Below are positions 5,689 through 13,530 of a stretch of 19,244 nt of DNA, in pieces; position 1 is the first letter of the stretch, and every line of letters starts with the position of its first letter. The notes below the pieces were generated by a model that was not told the origin of the DNA, searched no databases, and saw only the letters and a program-made list of their open reading frames with translations. Both the position numbers and the translations under genes were made by a program. Origin of the DNA: JBMOLC01 sp049324215 (GTDB taxonomy: Bacteria > Patescibacteriota > Microgenomatia > UBA8517); NCBI GenBank assembly GCA_049324215.1, contig JBMOLC010000011.1, forward strand, positions 1-19,244. The letters are read 5' to 3'.

Positions 5689-6735
5689 ATGACTTCCCTG
5701 ACCCGTGTGGCTGTTACGGCCAGAAAGGCAGTTAGATATTCCATCTTTTTCTTGATTTTTCTCATTGTCGGCAAGATTGTTTTCGACATCGGCTCAGGAA
5801 TTTATCGTAGGATATTCCCGCCGCCACCGCCACCCCCGACCGTCCTTTTCGGGAAACTTCCCAGTCTTCCCTTCCGAGAAAAAGAAAAACCCAACTTAAC
5901 TTTTAGCCTCGAGACCCCGGAGGGAGGACTACCGACAACCGCCTCCCAGGCCAAGGTCTATTTTATGCCCGAACTTGCGCCAAACTTACTTTCGCTCGAT
6001 GTGGCCAAAGACAAGGCCAGCTCTTTGGGGTTTAATCAAACCGAGCAAGAAATATCGCCAACGCTTTACCAATTCCCCCACAAAAGTACACCCGCGCGAC
6101 TTGAGATAAATATCGTCACCGGAGTTTTCTCGATTAGCTATGACCTAGCGGCCGACTCTTCCCCCCTTGCCAGAAGGCCACCTGCGCCGGAAGTTGCTGC
6201 TTCAAACGTTCGTTCTTATCTTTCTTCTGCCGGACTTCTGCCCGAAGACTTAAGCGGTCCGACCACTCATGAATTTCTCAAAATCGCAGGCGACAAATTT
6301 GTTTCAGCTCTAGCTCTCTCCGAAGCGGATTTGGTCAAGGTTAACCTCTTTCGCAAAAGCTACGACGACCTGCCTTCCTTAACCGCCGAAGCTGGGAGTG
6401 CTAATGTTTGGTTCCTGGTCAGTGGAGCTCAAGAGCGGGAAAAACAAATAATTGCCGGTCAATTTCACTACTTCCCGGTTGACGAGGGTAAATATTCCAC
6501 CTATCCCCTAAAGACATCCCAGGAAGCGTGGGAGGAATTTAACGCGGGGAAGTATTATCTGGCAACACCTGGGCTCAACAAAGACGGCGAAGGTGTAAAA
6601 ATTCGCAGAATTTACTTGGCTTATTTTGACCCGGGGACCCCGGCGGAATTTTTCCAGCCGATTTTTGTCTTTGAGGGAGACAGAGGTTTTATCGCTTATC
6701 TACCAGCAGTTTCTCCCGAATATTACGGAGACTAA
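5689..6735 (+). CDS. Anchored extracytoplasmic protein of unknown function with a polyproline run
   Basis: A 348-residue protein that I cannot place in a named family. A basic N-terminus is followed by one membrane helix (about 18-34, YSIFFLIFLIVGKIVFDI), then IYRRIF and seven consecutive prolines (44-50), so the rest should lie outside the membrane. The outer part is a mix of strands and helices, with ARLEINIVTGVFSISYDL in the middle and YPLKTSQEAWEEFNAGK plus IRRIYLAYFDPG...FFQPIFVFEGDRGFIAYLPAV near the end. That last region resembles the repeated modules of YycH/YycI-like regulators, a weak likeness only. The proline run should need EF-P for translation. The 3' end overlaps the convergent dacA by 47 bases. 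Start set by the promoter six bases upstream. Confidence 0.75.
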   Translation: MTSLTRVAVTARKAVRYSIFFLIFLIVGKIVFDIGSGIYRRIFPPPPPPPTVLFGKLPSLPFREKEKPNLTFSLETPEGGLPTTASQAKVYFMPELAPNLLSLDVAKDKASSLGFNQTEQEISPTLYQFPHKSTPARLEINIVTGVFSISYDLAADSSPLARRPPAPEVAASNVRSYLSSAGLLPEDLSGPTTHEFLKIAGDKFVSALALSEADLVKVNLFRKSYDDLPSLTAEAGSANVWFLVSGAQEREKQIIAGQFHYFPVDEGKYSTYPLKTSQEAWEEFNAGKYYLATPGLNKDGEGVKIRRIYLAYFDPGTPAEFFQPIFVFEGDRGFIAYLPAVSPEYYGD

Positions 6736-7636
6736 GTGGGGGTTTGACCTCCTCCCAGGTGTAGCTAGCAAATATCCAGTCGATGAGCTCTCGTGTTTCT
6801 CCGAATCTATCCTGGCTTCCCAAAAGCACAATCATTATCCTTTTTCCGTCTCTTTCGAGGTAAGTTACGAGGTTTTCTCGCGCATTTTCCGTCCAGCCGG
6901 TCTTGACACCCTTAACTCCCGGAACGCTACCCAAAAGCTCATTGATATTCGTCAGCTGATGGGCAACCTTGCCGTTGGCACTTTTGACCATCCTCTCTTT
7001 CGTCGCCACAATTTTGGCAAAAATGGGATTGGCTATGGCGATTTCGGCGACCCGGATTAAATCTCTGGCTGTCGTTACGTGTCCGTCGCCATCATCAAGA
7101 CCAGCTGGGTTGGAAAACTTGGAATGGTTGAGGTTGAGCTCTTTGGTCTTGATGTTCATGGCGGCAATGAATAAATCCCTCCCCCCTGGGAAACTTTGGG
7201 CGAGAGCCTCTGCCGCGTCGTTGGCCGAATAGACCAAAAGGCCATACAAAAGGTCCTCGACCTCTATTTCCTCCCCGGGGATAAGGCCCATCTTCTGCCC
7301 CTCAACTTTAATTTTCGGAACTTTGACAACCAAATTCAGAGGATAATATTCCATTGCCACGAGGGCGGTGATAATTTTTGTGGTGGATGCTGGCAAAAAC
7401 GGACTGTCTGGATTTTTTTCATAAAGAGTAACCCCAGAATCTAAATCAATAGCGAGCGCAGCCTGGGCAGACATTATCGGGAAGGAGGCGCTTTTTGAAA
7501 CAACCGGCACAGGGGAAAACACCTTCTCCTCTTTCTTGACTTGGGTAATTTGTAAACTCCCGCTCGCAACCGAAAGCGCCAGCGCCGAGGTGGCGATGAC
7601 CATAAAAGAAAGAAGGCTAATCTGAAGAAGCTTCAT
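6689..7636 (-). CDS. D-alanyl-D-alanine carboxypeptidase (peptidase S11)
   Basis: Penicillin-binding serine peptidase that trims the terminal D-Ala from peptidoglycan peptides. Of its 315 residues, an N-terminal hydrophobic segment (4-24) serves as signal or anchor. All three active-site motifs are present: STTK (84-87) with the nucleophile Ser84, SAN (137-139) and KTG (245-247). HSKFSNPAGLDDGDGHVTTA is typical of the DacA/DacF group. The usual C-terminal PBP5 domain is missing, so this is a catalytic-domain-only enzyme. Its ATG overlaps the aspS stop as ATGA. The last 16 codons lie inside the convergent gene, and the residues after WEEVKPP have no counterpart that I recognise. This suggests that the lineage retains a peptidoglycan wall. 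Confidence 0.92.
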   Translation of the reverse strand: MKLLQISLLSFMVIATSALALSVASGSLQITQVKKEEKVFSPVPVVSKSASFPIMSAQAALAIDLDSGVTLYEKNPDSPFLPASTTKIITALVAMEYYPLNLVVKVPKIKVEGQKMGLIPGEEIEVEDLLYGLLVYSANDAAEALAQSFPGGRDLFIAAMNIKTKELNLNHSKFSNPAGLDDGDGHVTTARDLIRVAEIAIANPIFAKIVATKERMVKSANGKVAHQLTNINELLGSVPGVKGVKTGWTENARENLVTYLERDGKRIMIVLLGSQDRFGETRELIDWIFASYTWEEVKPPLSLRNIREKLLVDKR

Positions 7637-9006
7637 TTGACGACCTTTAGACCCAACTCCTTAAGTTGCACCTCGTCCAGTTCGCTGGGTGCATCCATGA
7701 CCGAAGTCCGTCCCCTGCCGGTCTGCGGGAAGGCCTGGACTTCTCTTAAGTACTCTTCGCCCAAAAGAAGCATCAGAAGTCTTTCGAATCCTTGGGCGCA
7801 ACCGCCGTGGGGCGGAGTTCCATATTTGAATGCGGTCAGCATATGTCCAAATTTTCTTTCAATTTCGTCTTCTTTATAGCCCATGATTTCAAAAACCGTC
7901 TTTAATACTTCCGCTTTATTAGAACGAATCGACCCCCCCGCAACCTCCATACCGTTGGCGACGAGGTCGTACTGGCTGGTCAATATTTCCCCAATGTTCT
8001 TTTTGGCTAAAAGCCATTTTTCGTGCTCCGGAATCGGCTGGGAGAAAGGATTGTGGGTAAAAGTCCAGCCCCCTCCTTCTTCTTTTTTGAAAAACGGAAA
8101 GTCGACTACCCAGGCAAAAGACAAGACCCCTTCTTTCTTTTCCGAGGAGCTTCTTAAGTCAAATTTATCTTCTCCGTATTTTGCCATTGCCTCTTGATAG
8201 GTAAATTTCGGGAAAGGCTTTTTTGCAATCTTTGCACCAATTTTCTCAAGGGCATAAATTGTCATCTCTTCAACCGTCTGCATGACATCCTCCCTCTCTA
8301 CAAAACTCATCTCCAGGTCGATTTGGGTATGCTCGTAGGCTCTGTCGGCTCTCGGGTCCTCGTCCCTCAGGCACCTGGCTATCTGAAAATATCTTTCGAA
8401 TCCCGCTGTCATCAGAAGCTGTTTATATTGTTGAGGGCTTTGGGGCAGGGCGAAAAATTTACCAGGATAAAGACGGGAAGGCACCACAAAATCCCTAGAG
8501 CCTTCGGGTGTGGACTTGGTCAGAAGGGGGGTCTCAATCTCGGTAAAATCCTGGGAAAAAAGATATTCTCTGGCTGCGGCCACATACTTGGAGCGAATTT
8601 TGATATTTTCTTGCAGTCGGGGACGTCTTAAGTCTAAGTAGCGGTACTTGAACCTTATGTCTTCGCCAATCTCATATCCAGCGTTGTCTAAAGGAAAAGG
8701 GAGCTCGGCACAGGGTGCCAAAATTTCCATCTTTTCTATCCTAACCTCCACATCCCCCGTCTCTAAATCGGGATTGACCAATTTCTCTGGCCTTTTTGCC
8801 ACCTGGCCGAGAATTTCGACAACGCTTGCAACACTACTTTTGGGAAGTTCCTGCCCGACACACTGAACCAGTCCCGTTCTGTCTCTTAAATCGATAAAGG
8901 TTATCTTACCGTGATCCCTTATTGAATTTACCCAACCCTGAAGTTTTACCTTCTCCCCAACTTTCTTCTTGGTATCTTTGGCCAAAGTTCTTTCCATATT
9001 TTTCAT
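7633..9006 (-). CDS. aspS: Aspartate--tRNA ligase, compact form lacking the GAD domain
   Basis: Class II synthetase charging tRNA-Asp (and tRNA-Asn if non-discriminating). Of 457 residues, the N-terminal OB fold spans about 18-100 (KLQGWVNSIRDHGKITFIDL). Class II motif 1 lies near 150-165, PQSPQQYKQ at 188-196, motif 2 at 207-233 (FQIARCLRDEDPRADRAYEH), GMEVAGGSIR at 352-361, and motif 3 at 401-413 (GGCAQGFERLLML). Bacterial AspRS normally has about 590 residues with a GAD domain inserted in the catalytic core. Here YGEDKFDLR (277-285) is joined by about 12 residues to FAWVVDFP (297-304), so the insertion is gone while the bacterial core is kept. It lies between rel and dacA with ATGA overlaps on both sides. 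An in-frame ATG at 8997 is an alternative start. Confidence 0.95.
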   Translation of the reverse strand: MKNMERTLAKDTKKKVGEKVKLQGWVNSIRDHGKITFIDLRDRTGLVQCVGQELPKSSVASVVEILGQVAKRPEKLVNPDLETGDVEVRIEKMEILAPCAELPFPLDNAGYEIGEDIRFKYRYLDLRRPRLQENIKIRSKYVAAAREYLFSQDFTEIETPLLTKSTPEGSRDFVVPSRLYPGKFFALPQSPQQYKQLLMTAGFERYFQIARCLRDEDPRADRAYEHTQIDLEMSFVEREDVMQTVEEMTIYALEKIGAKIAKKPFPKFTYQEAMAKYGEDKFDLRSSSEKKEGVLSFAWVVDFPFFKKEEGGGWTFTHNPFSQPIPEHEKWLLAKKNIGEILTSQYDLVANGMEVAGGSIRSNKAEVLKTVFEIMGYKEDEIERKFGHMLTAFKYGTPPHGGCAQGFERLLMLLLGEEYLREVQAFPQTGRGRTSVMDAPSELDEVQLKELGLKVVK

Positions 9007-10511
9007 TTTACAGCCTTGGAGCTTTTTCTTAAATACTTAGCTATCTCACGTCTGGCCAGTGTGGTCACCACAAACTCTAGCCAATCGGACTTTGGACCCC
9101 TCGGATTCTTGGATTTGACGATTTCAACCACCTGCCCACTTTGCAATTTATAATCCAGAGGTACGATTTTGCCGTCTACCTTGGCTCCGGCTACAAACGA
9201 ACCGAGGTCGGTATGCACGCCGTAAGCAAAATCAACCGGGGTTGCCCCAGCCGGCAGGTCGTAAACATCCCCCTGTGGAGAAAAGACAAAAATTCTCGCC
9301 TTTAAGGCGTCGAATTTGACCGCCCTTAAGAATTCTTCGGAATCGGTTAGTTCCTTCTGCCAGCGAATAAGCTCTCTAACCCAAGAAAGCTTTTGGGGAA
9401 TAGCCACTCCCTTTTTTTCCAAAACCTCGTCTTCTTTCCCTTTTTCTTTCTCTTGGCTATACGCCCAATGGGCGGCCACCCCGAACTCCGCCTGTTCGTG
9501 CATCTCTCGCGTCCTTATCTGGACCTCAACAATTCTTCCCGCCGGTCCAAACACCTTGGTGTGAATCGAGCGGTATCCATTCGGCTTAGGTTGGGCGATA
9601 AAATCCGAAATCCCGATATGCGGTACTGGTTTATAGAGACTGTGGACAACTCCCAGGGCGGTGTAGCATTCGCTAACTGAACCGGTAATTATCCTTAGAG
9701 CTACGATATCGTTTACCTTGTCGTAATCGCCGTCAATTTCCGGCCGGGCCAATTTTTTCCAAAGAGAATAGAAATGTTTCTTTCGGCCGTGGACTTCCAC
9801 CCTGAGGCCTTCTTTGACAAGTTTGGTCAGAATGTTTCGTTTCATCTTCTTAATATGTTCCTCTGCTTCTCGGTAAAAGGGTTTTGCGTCCTTGAGCACT
9901 TTTTTATACTCCTCGGGATAAACATAGGGAAAGGCCAGGTCATTTAGTTCCCCCTTGACCCTGCCCATGCCGAGTCTTTCGGCCAAGGGCGCGTAAATCT
10001 CCAGTGTCTCTTGGGCATTCTCTTTTTGTTTCGCAAGAGGAAGGGCGTAGAGAGTTCGCATGTTGTGGAGCCTATCCGCAAGTTTAACGAGAATGACCCT
10101 GAGGTCTTTGGCCATGACGAGAAGCATTTTCCTTAAGTTTTCGACGAACTCCTTCTCCCGACTTCCCTTCAAACGCAGCTGGGTCACCTTGGTCACCCCG
10201 TCCACCAGAGTGGCTACGTCTTCGCCAAAGCCCGAAACTAAATCTTGCCTTTTGGCTCCACCGTCTTCGATCGTATCGTGGAGAAGAGCCGCGATTATCG
10301 AAGTTGTATCGAGCCGCCACTCGGCCAGTTTCTTTGCAACTTCCAAAGGATGTAAGATGAATGGCTCAAGGGTCAAGCGCTTTTGTCCCGTGTGGGCGAG
10401 TCTGGCAAACTCCCAGGCCCTTTTAATTGCCTCGATATCAGCTCTCGGGTTGTAACTTTTTACTTCACTTACCAGTTCCTCAATTTTTTTTTCGAGTTCG
10501 TGTTTTGTCAT
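9003..10511 (-). CDS. rel: RelA/SpoT family (p)ppGpp synthetase/hydrolase, C-terminally short
   Basis: Makes and breaks the alarmone (p)ppGpp. Domains in 502 residues: an HD hydrolase domain (about 30-170) with HP at 54-55, LLHDTIED (77-83) and KLADRLHNMRTL (143-154), all intact; a synthetase domain (about 235-350) with GRKKHFYSLWKK (242-253), VNDIVALRII, IAQPKPNGYRSIHT (305-318) and VEVQIRTREMHEQAE (328-342); and a TGS domain (about 405-466). Both activities should be present. The protein ends soon after TGS, whereas typical Rel/SpoT has about 720-780 residues with helical, zinc-finger and ACT domains that sense stalled ribosomes. It overlaps recJ and aspS by ATGA. Identity is certain; the symbol rel reflects its bifunctional layout. 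Confidence 0.95.
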   Translation of the reverse strand: MTKHELEKKIEELVSEVKSYNPRADIEAIKRAWEFARLAHTGQKRLTLEPFILHPLEVAKKLAEWRLDTTSIIAALLHDTIEDGGAKRQDLVSGFGEDVATLVDGVTKVTQLRLKGSREKEFVENLRKMLLVMAKDLRVILVKLADRLHNMRTLYALPLAKQKENAQETLEIYAPLAERLGMGRVKGELNDLAFPYVYPEEYKKVLKDAKPFYREAEEHIKKMKRNILTKLVKEGLRVEVHGRKKHFYSLWKKLARPEIDGDYDKVNDIVALRIITGSVSECYTALGVVHSLYKPVPHIGISDFIAQPKPNGYRSIHTKVFGPAGRIVEVQIRTREMHEQAEFGVAAHWAYSQEKEKGKEDEVLEKKGVAIPQKLSWVRELIRWQKELTDSEEFLRAVKFDALKARIFVFSPQGDVYDLPAGATPVDFAYGVHTDLGSFVAGAKVDGKIVPLDYKLQSGQVVEIVKSKNPRGPKSDWLEFVVTTLARREIAKYLRKSSKAVK

Positions 10512-12148
10512 TTGAGTTTAAGATCTTTAATCTTCAGTTCGACTTGAGTCCTGCCAGCAAATGAATTTTCTTCTACGTTAAAGGCAATATCAACTTTTGC
10601 CTCTGGGGAAAGCCGCTGAAAAATTTCGCCAAAACCAAAGGCTATCCCATTAAAGACCTGACCGTCTTTGGCAAGGCTAAGTTTGAGGTGCATTCCGTCC
10701 CTACCAACTACGCGGGCAGACAAGATAGAAACCCCTCTGGTTGCAAAAGTCGGAGAAGGATTTCCTAGACCCGTTGGCTCAAATGCCGAAATAAGTTTGA
10801 GAAGCTCGCTGGTGATAACACCAAAGTCGATCTCTAAATCGATCTTGAGTCTTTTGGTCAAAATTTCCGGGGTGAGTAAAACCGAACCAATCTCATTTAA
10901 CTTATTGGAAAATTCAGCAATTCTTTCTGTCTTGAGAGAGAATCCTGCCGCCATTGGATGGCCTCCTCCTTCCAAGATGTAATCTTCCAGTCTTCTAATT
11001 GCGGCAATGATGTTAAATCCGGAAATAGATCTGGCCGAGGCCTTGGCAATTTCTCCTTTCTTGGAGATAACAATTGCCGGTCGATAAAACTCCTCAACCA
11101 GCCTTGCGGCAGCCAGCCCAATCACTCCTTCGTGATAGCTTTCGTGGGCCAAAACGATTATCCCTTTGCCCTTGACAACAGAGCCTCTGGCATGGAGAAC
11201 GACTTCTTCAACGATTCTCTGCCTTTCTTGGTTGGTTCTATTTAAAAGTCTTGCCAGCTCAATTGCCCTCTCTTTCTTTTTGGTACAAAGAAGCCTTAAA
11301 GAGTCGATGGCGTGGACCAAGCGGCCCATGGCATTTATTCGGGGAGCAATCATAAAACCAATCTCATAAGGCCCGATACTTCCCTTGACCACCCCCGCCT
11401 CGTTAAAAAGGGCAATTAGTCCCAGCCGTTGAGTCTGATTTAAAGCTTCTATCCCCCATTTGGTCAAAGAGCGATTGGGTCCAATTAGAGGCAGTTGGTC
11501 GGAAATGGTTCCGATTGCAGCTAACTCCAGTCCTTCTGAGGATTTCTTGATTTCCCTCGCCAGTATCCAGGCAACTGACGCCCCGCCAATTTTGGTGGTA
11601 TGGACAGTTGCATGTGCCTTGGGTCTTTTCTTACCCGGCTCGTGGTGGTCGCTAATGATGGCGTCAATTCCGAGTCTATTGGCAGCTTCCACCACTTTAT
11701 TGGCAACGATGCCGTGGTCAACAGTAATAACGAGCCCCAAAGTGGGATACCTTTTTTTCAGGCGTTTAATACTCTCCAGATTCAGCCCGTATCCTTCGGA
11801 AAACCTTTCGGGGATATAGGGCAGGACATTTAAACCTAGGCTGTAGAGTCTTTCCCACAAAAGGGCGGTCCCACAAATCCCATCCGCGTCATAATCGCCA
11901 TAGACAATTATTAGCTCGCCAGATTTTTTGGCTTGCGCGATTCTTCTGACCGCTTTGCCTATCTCTTTTTTATCTATTCCCAGGGCTGCCAGTGAGACTT
12001 TTTCAGGATGGGTCGGGTCAAGAAATTCCTTTTTCTCTTTGGGGGTTTTTAGACCCCGGTTTAAAAGAAGTACTTTTTCTATTGCCTTAATGGACGTTTT
12101 TCCTTTTAGCTTTCCCAAAATCTCCCACCTTCGCATCTTATCTTTCAT
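10508..12148 (-). CDS. recJ: Single-stranded-DNA-specific exonuclease RecJ
   Basis: 5'-to-3' single-strand exonuclease of the DHH family, acting in recombination and repair. The 546 residues carry VYGDYDADGICGTAL (82-96), ITVDHG (141-146), SDHHE (166-170), GTISDQLPL (213-221), the IAPRINAMGRL segment (267-277), a DHHA1 region with HEGVIGLAAARLVE (339-352), SARSISGFNI (371-380) and GGHPMAAGF (395-403), then a C-terminal OB-like domain (about 430-546). The part after DHHE is shorter than in E. coli RecJ (VHTTKIGGASVAW). Start chosen at ATG 12148; ATG 12136 is possible, and an upstream in-frame ATG at 12178 would lie beyond the promoter. It heads the recJ-rel-aspS-dacA operon and diverges from the CCA-adding enzyme gene. 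Confidence 0.95.
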   Translation of the reverse strand: MKDKMRRWEILGKLKGKTSIKAIEKVLLLNRGLKTPKEKKEFLDPTHPEKVSLAALGIDKKEIGKAVRRIAQAKKSGELIIVYGDYDADGICGTALLWERLYSLGLNVLPYIPERFSEGYGLNLESIKRLKKRYPTLGLVITVDHGIVANKVVEAANRLGIDAIISDHHEPGKKRPKAHATVHTTKIGGASVAWILAREIKKSSEGLELAAIGTISDQLPLIGPNRSLTKWGIEALNQTQRLGLIALFNEAGVVKGSIGPYEIGFMIAPRINAMGRLVHAIDSLRLLCTKKKERAIELARLLNRTNQERQRIVEEVVLHARGSVVKGKGIIVLAHESYHEGVIGLAAARLVEEFYRPAIVISKKGEIAKASARSISGFNIIAAIRRLEDYILEGGGHPMAAGFSLKTERIAEFSNKLNEIGSVLLTPEILTKRLKIDLEIDFGVITSELLKLISAFEPTGLGNPSPTFATRGVSILSARVVGRDGMHLKLSLAKDGQVFNGIAFGFGEIFQRLSPEAKVDIAFNVEENSFAGRTQVELKIKDLKLK

Positions 12149-12160
12149 AGTCCAACTTGA

Positions 12161-12168
12161 AGTATAAT
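12161..12168. promoter_or_regulatory. Overlapping divergent -10 boxes between recJ and the CCA-adding enzyme gene
   Basis: Plus strand: TATAAT at 12163-12168, nine bases before ATG 12178. Minus strand: TATACT at 12166-12161, twelve bases before the recJ ATG at 12148. The two hexamers share four bases, and the whole gap between start codons is 29 bp. Both transcripts would have leaders of only a few bases. Confidence 0.45.
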
Positions 12169-12177
12169 GTAACAGCA

Positions 12178-13530
12178 ATGAAAGTTCATACCAATAAATT
12201 CGTCGAGAAAATCTTGGCTAAATTTGCAAAGGCAGGTTACGAAATTTATATCGTCGGGGGTGCAGTCCGGGACCTTTTGACAACCAGACCAGTTGACGAT
12301 TGGGATTTCACCACCAACGCAACTCCCCAGAATATCCTCAAAATCTTTCCGGAAGGGTTTTACGACAACATTTTCGGAACGGTGGGACTCTCCCATCCCT
12401 CAAGTGAGAATCCTTACGAGATAACCACCTTTAGGAAAGAGTTTGGCTACTCTGACCTCCGTCGTCCCGACAGGGTTGAGTGGGGCAAGAGCCTTGAGGA
12501 AGATTTATCGCGCAGAGACTTCACCATCAACGCCATGGCCCTCAAAAGAGTCGCTGGGGAGTTTGACCTTATTGATCCTTTTGGGGGAATCAAGGACCTC
12601 AAGGAAAGATTAATCAAGGCAGTCGGAGATGCCAACCAAAGATTTGCCGAGGACGCGCTCAGGATGATGCGGGCAATAAGAATTGCGGCTGAACTTGGTT
12701 TTACGATCGACGAAAAGACGGTTGCGGCGATAAAGAAAAACGCTGCTTTAATTAATAAAATTGCGAGAGAGAGAGTCAAGGAAGAACTTTTTAAGCTCTT
12801 GGCTTCTCCCCATCCTTATGAAGGAATGCTTTTTTTTAGAAATTCAGGACTAATGGAAGAGATACTTCCAGAGCTCGCAAAATGTTTTGGAGTTGAACAA
12901 AAATCTCCGGGGAGACACCACATCCACGACGTAGGAACTCACCTTCTAACGTCCCTCAAAGAGTGTAAATCCACAGACCCGGTTGTCCGCCTGGCAACTT
13001 TACTGCACGACGTGGGTAAACCCCAGACATTTAAAAAACTTACGTCGGGAGTAATCACTTTTTATAACCACGAGGTAGTCAGTAGCAAAATCGCAAGCGC
13101 CATTGCGGAGAGGCTGAGGTTTTCAAATAAGGAGAAGGAGAAGTTTGTCACGCTGGTGCGCTGGCATCAGTTTACGGTTGACGAGAAACAAACCGACTCG
13201 GCCATCAGACGCTTTATTCGAAACGTCGGCAAAGAAAACATCCCCGACATGATTGAATTGAGGGTTGCGGATAGACTCGGCGGCGGGGCCAGGGAAACTT
13301 CCTGGAGACTCGAAGAATTCAAAAAGCGTTTGGTTGAAGTTCAAAAAGAACCCTTTAGCCTCAAAGACTTAAAAATCGATGGCAACGATGTCATGAAAGA
13401 GCTTGGAATTAAACCCGGACCGAAAGTGGGAGAAATCTTAAATACTTTATTTACAGAAGTCGTTGACAAAAAACTAGCGAATGAAAAGAAGGCGCTCCTC
13501 AAAAGAATCCGGGAATTTAAGTCTTCTTAA
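12178..13530 (+). CDS. cca: CCA-adding tRNA nucleotidyltransferase with HD domain
   Basis: Class II tRNA nucleotidyltransferase that adds or repairs the 3' CCA end. Of 450 residues, the head domain has the nucleotide-binding GGAVRDLL (27-34) and catalytic DWD (41-43), then RRDFTINAMAL (112-122) and DPFGGIKDL (133-141). The neck holds EDALRMMRAIR (158-168). An HD domain lies near 245-360 with HHIHD and LLHDVGKP (275-282). A pure A-adding or poly(A) role cannot be excluded from sequence alone. The need for CCA addition is shown by the tRNA-Gln gene here, which lacks it. The start ATG follows TATAAT by nine bases; an in-frame ATG at 12157 overlaps that promoter. The 3' end overlaps the convergent secF by 14 bases. 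Confidence 0.93.
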   Translation: MKVHTNKFVEKILAKFAKAGYEIYIVGGAVRDLLTTRPVDDWDFTTNATPQNILKIFPEGFYDNIFGTVGLSHPSSENPYEITTFRKEFGYSDLRRPDRVEWGKSLEEDLSRRDFTINAMALKRVAGEFDLIDPFGGIKDLKERLIKAVGDANQRFAEDALRMMRAIRIAAELGFTIDEKTVAAIKKNAALINKIARERVKEELFKLLASPHPYEGMLFFRNSGLMEEILPELAKCFGVEQKSPGRHHIHDVGTHLLTSLKECKSTDPVVRLATLLHDVGKPQTFKKLTSGVITFYNHEVVSSKIASAIAERLRFSNKEKEKFVTLVRWHQFTVDEKQTDSAIRRFIRNVGKENIPDMIELRVADRLGGGARETSWRLEEFKKRLVEVQKEPFSLKDLKIDGNDVMKELGIKPGPKVGEILNTLFTEVVDKKLANEKKALLKRIREFKSS

